A DNA stretch of 57,529 bases from positions 1 through 57,529 of the forward strand of contig DASYIY010000020.1 of NCBI GenBank assembly GCA_035997045.1, in the 5' to 3' direction. Shown here one piece after another: positions 52,057-57,529 of the stretch. How positions within the stretch are numbered: the stretch's first letter is position 1; the number at the start of each line of letters is the position of its first letter. Source of the stretch: VRUE01 sp035997045 (GTDB taxonomy: Bacteria; Actinomycetota; Thermoleophilia; Solirubrobacterales; 70-9). Made by a program: the position numbers and the translations under genes. Under the pieces are notes generated by a model. It saw only the letters and a list, made by a program, of their open reading frames with translations. It was not told the DNA's origin and did not search any database.

Positions 52057-53735
52057 CCAAGCCCAAGCCCGACCTCTCACCCCTTCTCCCCGACGACGCC
52101 ACGCTGAAGGCGCGACGATCGGCGCTCGTCGACGCGGTTGGTCCCGGTGGGCAAGGCCCGCGGCCCGCGCCTGCCTGGCGCCGGCGCGGCCCGCGCCTGG
52201 CGCTTGGCGGCGGCGTTGCCCTAGCCGCGGTCGCTGTCGCGCTGATCGTCAGCGCCGGCGGCGACAACCCCTCCAAAGCCTTTGCCGTCAAACCGCAGAA
52301 GGGCGGCGGAGTCACGATCAAGATTTACAGCCTTGAAGACGCCTCCGGCCTCGAACAGGCCCTCGAGGAAGCCGGAATCAAGTCCCAGGTGACCTGGCTG
52401 CCGGCCGGGAAGGTCTGCCGGGAACCGCACTACAAACCCTCGATCGTGCATTTTCCGGGTGGTGGCAGCTTCGGCGGGATGAACATGGGGGGTCCCGGCG
52501 GGATCACGATCGGGATCAGCAGCACCAAGGCATTGCGCGAAAGCTTTGGGCAGCGCAGGCGCGGTGAAATTTCCGCTGATGAAGTGGCCAATATCACTCT
52601 GGATCCCGAAGCGTTCCGCCCCGATCAGAGCGTGGTTCTCTCCGGAACTCCCGCTCCCTACGACGGCGACCCCGAAGGGGGGAGCATCACGAAGATGGGA
52701 GTCGCCGAAGGCCCGGTCGAGCCCTGCAAGCTGGTCCCGGCGCTGCCCAGCGGTTTTGGCGCCTTCGGGTTTAGCGAGGGAGGCGGGCCCGCCTACGCCC
52801 CGCGGGGCGACGAGGCTCTACCCCAAGCCGCCATCACCGCCGATCTGCGCCAGGCCGCCAACTCCGCCGAAGCATCCGACACCCAGGTTGAGGCACCGCC
52901 TGGTCCCGGCCAGTACCTCTACGCGAAGACCAAGGTGGTCCAACTGCAGGGCTGGCTGCCGAAAGGCCATGGGAAGGGTTCGAAGACGCACCCCAGGTAT
53001 TTCGTGCCAATCAACGATCCGAGCGCCCACTATGCCCTGGTGCCGGCGCTGAAAGAGGTCTGGACGGCCCCAGACGGGAAGACGCACGTTCGCGAAACCC
53101 TTGGCCGGGTCAACTTCCTCTCCAGCGCCAACCAAAGGCTTTGGGATGACGCGGGCTCGCCGCCACCCTGGGCCTTCGACCCCAGCGAACACGACGTGAG
53201 CCGCGATGGCTCCGGTCGCCGCCTGAAGGATTTCGCGGCCAATTCATTCCGGGGCCGCCATGAATTCACCTACATGTCCAGGCTCTCGCGGCTTCCGACC
53301 GAGCCCGAAGCCCTGCGCCTGGCCGTCGAAAACCGCCGCGGCGGGAGCTCGCCACTCGATCCCTCTCCGGCCGAGTCGCCGAGGGGCGGTGCGACCGTCG
53401 AAAGGCTCTTGGAAATCCTCAGCGAACCGATCGCGAGCCCGGCGCTGCGCGCGGCCGCCTTTAACGCCCTCGCCGAAATTCCGGGCATCGGGTTCGAGCG
53501 CGATGTGACCGATGGCGCCGGGCGCCGGGGCGACGCGATCAGCTGGGTCAGGGAAAACGGATTCGGCCGCAGGTTCATCTTCGATCCCCATACCGGCAAG
53601 GTTCTTGCTGAGGCCGAAATGATCTTCGGCCCAAAGGCCTCTGAGGAATATGGAGCCCCGGCCGACACTCCCTACCGCGAAACCGCCTACCTGCAGGCAG
53701 GGATCGTCAACTCAACGCACGAACGTCTGAAATGA
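52053..53735 (+). CDS. single-TM partner of the ECF sigma factor (CU044_5270-like)
   Basis: This 560-residue protein has a short cytoplasmic N-terminus, one TM helix (about 48-68, ALGGGVALAAVAVALIVSAGG) and a large outer domain. The N-terminal part resembles the CU044_5270 family placed after ECF sigma genes (ARRSALVDAVG before a basic stop-transfer-like segment). The outer part has a region of unknown fold and a C-terminal domain with GFERDVTDGAGRRGDAISW and FDPHTGKVLAEAEMIFGP, also typical of that family. It is longer than usual members (about 330 residues). GTG 52053 overlaps the sigma stop, and its own stop overlaps the next gene, so all three are co-translated. An anti-sigma or sensor role is inferred from context. 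Confidence 0.75.
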   Translation: MTKPKPDLSPLLPDDATLKARRSALVDAVGPGGQGPRPAPAWRRRGPRLALGGGVALAAVAVALIVSAGGDNPSKAFAVKPQKGGGVTIKIYSLEDASGLEQALEEAGIKSQVTWLPAGKVCREPHYKPSIVHFPGGGSFGGMNMGGPGGITIGISSTKALRESFGQRRRGEISADEVANITLDPEAFRPDQSVVLSGTPAPYDGDPEGGSITKMGVAEGPVEPCKLVPALPSGFGAFGFSEGGGPAYAPRGDEALPQAAITADLRQAANSAEASDTQVEAPPGPGQYLYAKTKVVQLQGWLPKGHGKGSKTHPRYFVPINDPSAHYALVPALKEVWTAPDGKTHVRETLGRVNFLSSANQRLWDDAGSPPPWAFDPSEHDVSRDGSGRRLKDFAANSFRGRHEFTYMSRLSRLPTEPEALRLAVENRRGGSSPLDPSPAESPRGGATVERLLEILSEPIASPALRAAAFNALAEIPGIGFERDVTDGAGRRGDAISWVRENGFGRRFIFDPHTGKVLAEAEMIFGPKASEEYGAPADTPYRETAYLQAGIVNSTHERLK

Positions 53736-55465
53736 CGGTTCCTCCGCTGAAGCGCATCCTCATCGCCACCTGCTCCGCGATCGCCCTAATCGCAACCCTC
53801 ACCGCGCCCGCCGGCACGACCGCGGCCTCCAGCTGGACACTGCGGCAGCTCCCCCCGGCCTCCGGCGATGCGTTTGGGCCGCCGCTGTCCGGGGTCTCCT
53901 GCCCGACCGATTCGCTCTGCGTCGCCGCCGGCGGGCTCGACACGCTCGCTTTCTCGCAAGCGCCGACCGGCCCCACCGCCAACTGGCACGTGATCCACCC
54001 CTCCTACCCCGTCGGGCCTGGGAAGACCTGCGTCGAAGGAGAACCGCACTGCCCGACGCCGGGCGGCCGCCTGCAGGCCGTCTCCTGCGCCTCGCCGAGC
54101 CTCTGCGTCGCGGTCAGCTACGAAGGCTTCGTTTACGCCTCGACTGAACCGACGGGCGGTGCCGACGCCTGGTTGCCCACCGTCATCAACGAAGACGGGG
54201 AGCAAGGTGCGACCCACCTGACCGCGGTCTCCTGTCCCTCGCCGGCCCTGTGCGTGGCGGTCTCCGGTGGGTCGAACAACTCCAACGGCGGCAAGGTGCT
54301 CACCTCGACCGACCCCGCCTCGGGCCACTGGCAGGCGACCCAGCTCAGCAGCTCGCTCGATCTCCGCGGCGTCTCCTGCGGCACCCCTTCGCTCTGCGTC
54401 GCCGTCGCGCGAGGAGGCCGGATCTTCGTCTCGACCAACCCCACCGGCGGCTCCTCGGCCTGGACGGAAGCAGGAACTCCGGGTGGGCCCGGTGACCTGG
54501 AAGGAGTCGCCTGCGTATCGAAGCTGCTCTGCGCCGCCGGCAACCTGACCGGAAACGTCCTCACCTCGACCGACCCCGCCGGCGGCGGCTGGAGCGAGGC
54601 GAACGCCGGCGGCTCGGTCCAGATCACCGGTCTCTCCTGCCCCACCGCGAGTCGCTGCGTCGCGGTCGACAACAACGGCGACGTCCTCAACTCGAGCGAT
54701 CCGTCGGGAGGCACCGGCTCCTGGCACTTCGAGAGCCTCGTTCCCTTTCGGCCCACCGAGAATGAAAAAGGACTCGAGCCGCCGCGAAACTCGCTCTTCT
54801 CTGCCTCCTGCGCCTCGACCTCGCTCTGCGCCCTGGTCGGCATCGACGGTCGCATCTTCACGGCCATCGATCCGTTCTCCGTGCCCGACCCGACCGCTGG
54901 CCACCCCAGCCACAAGGCTCCCCGGCGCCCCCGCACGGTCCTCGTCTTCGCCGAACACTTTTGGAAGGTCGCCACCACCCGCCACCGCCGCCTCCGTGCC
55001 CGCTTTCGCTTCTACTCACCGACCAAGGCCAGGGGCTTCGAATGCAAGCGCGACCGCGGTCCCTACCGCCCCTGTCGCTCACCGCTGCGCTACTGGGTGA
55101 CTCACGGGCGACACGTCCTGCGCGTGCGTGCCATCGGCCCGACCGGACTTCGTGGCCCTTCGGCGATCAAGCATTTCCGCGTGCTGAAGCCTCACTCGCC
55201 AGCCACCGCCACCGCATCGGGCGCGCCTCGGGACAGGGCATCCGCTAGCCCCCGGCCGATCTGCTCGGCCAGCTCGCTGAATCGTCATGCACTCGACCGC
55301 AGCGACGCGACGTCCCCAGCCCAGCGTCTCTCTTCAGCGCCCCGCCGCGGTGATCGCGAGCGCCACCCAACCGACCGTGAAGCCGGCCAGCACCACGGTG
55401 TTGATCCCGCGGTAGAGGCGCGAGCCCTTCTGCAGCTCGGAGTTGAAGGCGAGGATCCCGAGTAG
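53732..55465 (+). CDS. secreted seven-bladed propeller protein with Ig-like domain
   Basis: A signal peptide (about 1-32) is followed by exactly seven repeats, each with a C-x5-C pair (Cys57/63, 119/125, 168/174, 216/222, 261/267, 303/309 and 360/366) and a VLTSTDPxGG-like strand. This pattern predicts a disulfide-pinned seven-bladed beta-propeller. A C-terminal Ig-like domain follows (FECKRDRGPYRPCRSPLRYWV to AIKHFRVLKP, 410-487). The frame then runs 90 low-complexity residues further and overlaps the converging membrane protein gene by 132 bases. The true end may be near 55200 if a stop was lost or a base is wrong. It is the third gene of the sigma/TM/propeller unit. Confidence 0.75.
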   Translation: MTVPPLKRILIATCSAIALIATLTAPAGTTAASSWTLRQLPPASGDAFGPPLSGVSCPTDSLCVAAGGLDTLAFSQAPTGPTANWHVIHPSYPVGPGKTCVEGEPHCPTPGGRLQAVSCASPSLCVAVSYEGFVYASTEPTGGADAWLPTVINEDGEQGATHLTAVSCPSPALCVAVSGGSNNSNGGKVLTSTDPASGHWQATQLSSSLDLRGVSCGTPSLCVAVARGGRIFVSTNPTGGSSAWTEAGTPGGPGDLEGVACVSKLLCAAGNLTGNVLTSTDPAGGGWSEANAGGSVQITGLSCPTASRCVAVDNNGDVLNSSDPSGGTGSWHFESLVPFRPTENEKGLEPPRNSLFSASCASTSLCALVGIDGRIFTAIDPFSVPDPTAGHPSHKAPRRPRTVLVFAEHFWKVATTRHRRLRARFRFYSPTKARGFECKRDRGPYRPCRSPLRYWVTHGRHVLRVRAIGPTGLRGPSAIKHFRVLKPHSPATATASGAPRDRASASPRPICSASSLNRHALDRSDATSPAQRLSSAPRRGDRERHPTDREAGQHHGVDPAVEARALLQLGVEGEDPE

Positions 55466-55717
55466 CAGCGGTGCGAGAAAGGCGCCGAGGACGAGAAGGA
55501 AGCCGATCCAGGTCGGCAGTGGATCGACGGCAAACCCGACCGCGATCAGGATCACCCCCTGCATCAGCAGGTCGAGGTGGGCCTGGCGGATCCGCCCCAG
55601 GTGGCGGGCGCCCGCCCGCCGCAGCAGCTCGGGCTTCTCGATCGTCATCACCATCACCCAGCCGGAGAGGACCCCGACGGTCAGCTCATAGATGCCCAGT
55701 TGAGAGAGAAGAGGCAC
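55334..55717 (-). CDS. four-TM membrane protein, hydroxylaminobenzene mutase/styrene-oxide isomerase-like
   Basis: This 127-residue integral membrane protein has four TM helices. The motif RIRQAHLDLLMQGVILIAVGFAV between helices 1 and 2 resembles the AHL..L..G signature of the HabA/HabB and styrene-oxide isomerase fold, where this His is part of the heme or active site. The match is by motif and topology only. The gene diverges from a TetR regulator across a 64-base region with a perfect 10-bp palindrome, so it is probably the regulated target. Confidence 0.65.
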   Translation of the reverse strand: MPLLSQLGIYELTVGVLSGWVMVMTIEKPELLRRAGARHLGRIRQAHLDLLMQGVILIAVGFAVDPLPTWIGFLLVLGAFLAPLLLGILAFNSELQKGSRLYRGINTVVLAGFTVGWVALAITAAGR

Positions 55718-55737
55718 GGTGTCGGTCCTTTCTAGAA

Positions 55738-55747
55738 TGAAATTTCA
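55738..55747. promoter_or_regulatory. palindromic operator between membrane protein and TetR genes
   Basis: TGAAATTTCA is a perfect 10-bp palindrome, extended imperfectly outward (GAA at the left, GTTTC at the right). The intergenic region is only 64 bases and markedly AT-rich. It is well placed to let the TetR protein repress both genes. Confidence 0.5.
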
Positions 55748-55781
55748 GTTTCGAATCTTATTACAGTTGTAGGATTGGCCG

Positions 55782-56459
55782 ATGTCGAAGGCGCGAGCAC
55801 CCGCGTTGCCCCCCGCGGCCTCGCGCGGCGAGCGTCGAAAGGCGCGAACGGCGGCGGCAATCCTCGATGCGGCCGAGCAGCTCTTCCTCGGGCGCGGCTT
55901 TGCCGCGACGACGATGGAGGACCTCTCCCGCGCCGCCGATGTCGCGATCGGCTCGATCTACGCGCATTTCGGCGACAAGGAGGGCGTCTATGCAGCGCTG
56001 ATCGACCGTGCCCTGGCGCTCGATCTCAAATACAGCGACGCGGGCTTCGCGGAGGGGAATTCGCCGCTTGAACGACTGGTCGGCCTGGCCGAGGGCTACC
56101 TGCGCTTCGCCCGCGAGTTCCCCGGCTACTTCCGCCTCTTTCGCTTCCCCCCGCATGACCGGCCGGGATCGGGGCGCGCTGGCGAACCGGAGGCCAAGGT
56201 GGCCGCGCGGATTGGCGAGGAAACCGTGCGGATGGCGGGCCTCCTCGAAGAAGCGATGGCCGAAGGCGTCGTGCGCCCGATCGACCCGATTGCCACCGCC
56301 CGCTTCCTCTGGGCGGCCTGGGATGGCGTCATCGCCTCACACCTCGGGCCGGCCAATATGGAGATCAGCGACGAGGAGTTCGAGCAGATGCTCAACCGGG
56401 CGCGAGAAACGATCATCCTCGGGATCGCCGAGCCGGCTGCGCTCAAGCGGGTGCCCTAG
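55782..56459 (+). CDS. TetR-family transcriptional regulator
   Basis: This 225-residue regulator has its helix-turn-helix in RTAAAILDAAEQLFLGRGFAATTMEDLSRAADVAIGSIYAHFGDKEGVYAALIDRAL and an all-helical ligand domain. It is of the AcrR-like type. The divergent membrane protein gene and the palindrome between them suggest local autoregulation. The ATG at 55782 opens with a short basic tail before the domain. Confidence 0.87.
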   Translation: MSKARAPALPPAASRGERRKARTAAAILDAAEQLFLGRGFAATTMEDLSRAADVAIGSIYAHFGDKEGVYAALIDRALALDLKYSDAGFAEGNSPLERLVGLAEGYLRFAREFPGYFRLFRFPPHDRPGSGRAGEPEAKVAARIGEETVRMAGLLEEAMAEGVVRPIDPIATARFLWAAWDGVIASHLGPANMEISDEEFEQMLNRARETIILGIAEPAALKRVP

Positions 56460-56517
56460 CGCGAGATCGAGACCCCCTGCGCCGGGGTAGCGCTTGATCG
56501 CTTCGATGGGATCGGCG

Positions 56518-56919
56518 CTAGTCAGCCCACCAGTCGCGTTGGCCATCGACGTCTTCGCGCGGAGCCTCGCCGAGATTGGGCGCGCCGATGACGAGGATCT
56601 CAAGGCCCTCCGGCCCGGCCTCGTAGCCTCGCCACGTACCGGGCGGGACGCGTATCGCGTCCCATTCCTTGAGCTCGACGATCTCGTCGTCGAGCTTCAT
56701 CCGGCCGCTCCCGCGCAGGACCACATACACCTCCTCTTGCGTCTTGTGGGTGTGGCCGTACGGAAAGCGATAGCCGGGCGGGACGCGCTGGTAGCTCAGG
56801 CCGGATTTCTCGAGCTCGAGCGCCCCGGTCGCCATGCGGAACTCCAGGTCCGGCGCGCCGTCGAACTTGGATCCGACATCCTCCAGGTCATCCTTGAGGT
56901 TCCTGAGGGTGAACGACAC
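56518..56919 (-). CDS. cupin-domain protein
   Basis: This 133-residue protein is a single small cupin. Motif 1 is PYGHTHKTQEEVYVVLRGSGRMKLDD, giving two His and one Glu as metal ligands; motif 2 is WDAIRVPPGTWRGYEAG, in which the usual His is replaced by Trp-Arg. It may be an isomerase, a dioxygenase or a non-catalytic binding protein. GTG 56919 is the start. It converges on the TetR gene with a 58-base gap. Confidence 0.82.
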   Translation of the reverse strand: MSFTLRNLKDDLEDVGSKFDGAPDLEFRMATGALELEKSGLSYQRVPPGYRFPYGHTHKTQEEVYVVLRGSGRMKLDDEIVELKEWDAIRVPPGTWRGYEAGPEGLEILVIGAPNLGEAPREDVDGQRDWWAD

Positions 56920-57059
56920 GGCGCAATCCTATTGGGACCTTTGGCTGGGGTCGCCGATCTGATGGTCAAGCGCCGTGTGCCAGGTTCCTCCCCAATTAGC
57001 GCGCCGCCGGCCACATTCGCGTTCTCGCGAACGAAACGTAGGTGAACCTGAGGGCCCTG

Positions 57060-57275
57060 CGCAAGGCCCGGCGGCCTTCTCGATCATCATCGGGGCGCTC
57101 TACCCGAGCCTCCCACTCGAATAGGTTCTCCTGATCACCCGGCATACGGCGGGTAGGCAGACCAAATACTCGAGGACGCCGGCCGCGGCGTAGTCGAGCG
57201 CCGCCGCGCGGGTTATGCCGACGCCATGCTTGGCGGCCCAGTATGAGCCGGGGATCGCGGGGCAGCCCGAGGTAC
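57060..57275 (-). pseudogene. fossil of a short-chain dehydrogenase
   Basis: Within the 397-base gap between the cupin start and the last gene, the minus strand encodes AIPGSYWAAKHGVGITRAA followed by ALDYAAAGV, the catalytic Tyr-x3-Lys helix of an SDR. After it, a different frame gives a VCPG-like continuation (GDQENLFEWEA). No N-terminal cofactor motif is present. It is a decayed, truncated SDR remnant. Nothing else recognisable occurs in this gap. Confidence 0.5.
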
Positions 57276-57316
57276 GGTGCCGACGCTTGCAAATCGCAAT
57301 CACTTGGAGGACGCCG

Positions 57317-57529
57317 ATGCCGGACACCACCTGCCACATGTCGATCTCGCTCGACGGCTTCGTCGCCGGGCCGGACCAGAGCCGGGAGAATCCGCTGGGG
57401 AAGCGCGGCAGGGAGGTCCATAGCTGGCACCTCGGCGACGAGCGCGCGAACGACGCCGACGCGACGGCAGAGGGCTGGCTCATGCGACCGCGCGGGGCCT
57501 ACGTCATGGGCCGCAACATGTTCGGGCCG
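57317..57529 (+). CDS. DHFR-like (RibD C-terminal) protein, truncated by window end
   Basis: GGAGG (57306-57310) precedes ATG 57317, and 71 codons are open to the window end. The sequence CHMSISLDGFVAGPDQSRENPLG and YVMGRNMFGP are the opening motifs of RibD_C/dihydrofolate-reductase-like proteins. It is a second member of the family after 48845-49378. The substrate is unknown. Confidence 0.8.
   Translation, partial: MPDTTCHMSISLDGFVAGPDQSRENPLGKRGREVHSWHLGDERANDADATAEGWLMRPRGAYVMGRNMFGP

Noticed and set aside
52053..53735. The idea that the TM protein is a classical zinc-binding anti-sigma factor.
   Set aside because: No H-x3-C-x2-C motif is present in its short N-terminus, so any anti-sigma role would use another mechanism.
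57100..57483. A 127-codon minus-strand frame that includes the SDR-like segment.
   Set aside because: Most of it is antisense to the DHFR-like gene with a good ribosome binding site. Only the SDR-like part is retained, as a fossil.

Overview
The window is GC-rich DNA, roughly two thirds GC by eye, with frequent GTG and TTG starts. It is densely packed with genes that often overlap by one to four bases. The gene content points to a soil-type actinobacterium, most likely of the Thermoleophilia/Solirubrobacterales. The clues are a KdpD split into two genes, secreted proteins with SCPTxSLCVA-type repeats followed by a Cys-containing Ig-like domain, a CU044_5270-like partner for an ECF sigma factor, and several secreted proteins of unknown function. 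The lineage is an inference from protein style; no rRNA or tRNA is present to test it.

Layout. 0-3.8 kb: a PstS-like binding protein, a secreted protein, a small hypothetical gene and a PhoD-like phosphatase. 3.8-7.6 kb: a sulfate ABC importer (sbp-cysT-cysW-cysA). 7.7-16.3 kb: a potassium locus reading leftward. It holds kdpDE (kinase half of KdpD plus KdpE), two small coupled peptides, kdpF, kdpA, kdpC, kdpB, the sensor half of KdpD and a membrane-anchored USP. Three copies of one palindromic repeat lie at the edges of its parts. 16.3-21.4 kb: a class A PBP, a VOC enzyme, a frameshifted two-TM gene, a multicopper oxidase and an amicyanin-like cupredoxin. 21.4-36.2 kb: mostly metabolic genes, including a carboxyltransferase, an AKR, a STAS protein, an ABC-2 exporter, an SDR/CMD pair, a 5'-3' exonuclease, a cyclase, an FMN reductase/FMO pair, an M55 peptidase, DUF2855 and VOC genes.

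36.4-46.1 kb is an eight-gene leftward run with almost no gaps: a secreted TSP3-repeat protein, AraC, VOC, a short UvrA paralogue, a DNA methyltransferase, a restriction endonuclease, a P450 and a PucR-type regulator. The restriction-modification pair looks less GC-rich than its surroundings and is probably acquired. To the right, a rifampicin-monooxygenase-like gene reads away from a 19-bp inverted repeat that matches the rifamycin-associated element outside its three central bases. The 41-49 kb stretch therefore reads as a DNA-protection and drug-tolerance island.

48.4-57.5 kb: a Mug-type glycosylase, an ECF41-like promoter in front of a gutted NmrA pseudogene, a DHFR-like enzyme, a PASTA protein, a TetR regulator, and a tightly coupled trio of ECF sigma factor, single-TM partner and secreted seven-bladed propeller. 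A TetR/membrane-protein divergent pair, a cupin, an SDR fossil and a second, truncated DHFR-like gene complete the window.

The strongest leads for new biology are the sigma/TM/propeller trio, the rifamycin-element promoter, the palindromic repeat family around kdp, the rearranged kdpF leader, and the R-M pair embedded in an apparent operon. Several genes look frameshifted or decayed, and each is flagged because sequencing error is a live alternative.
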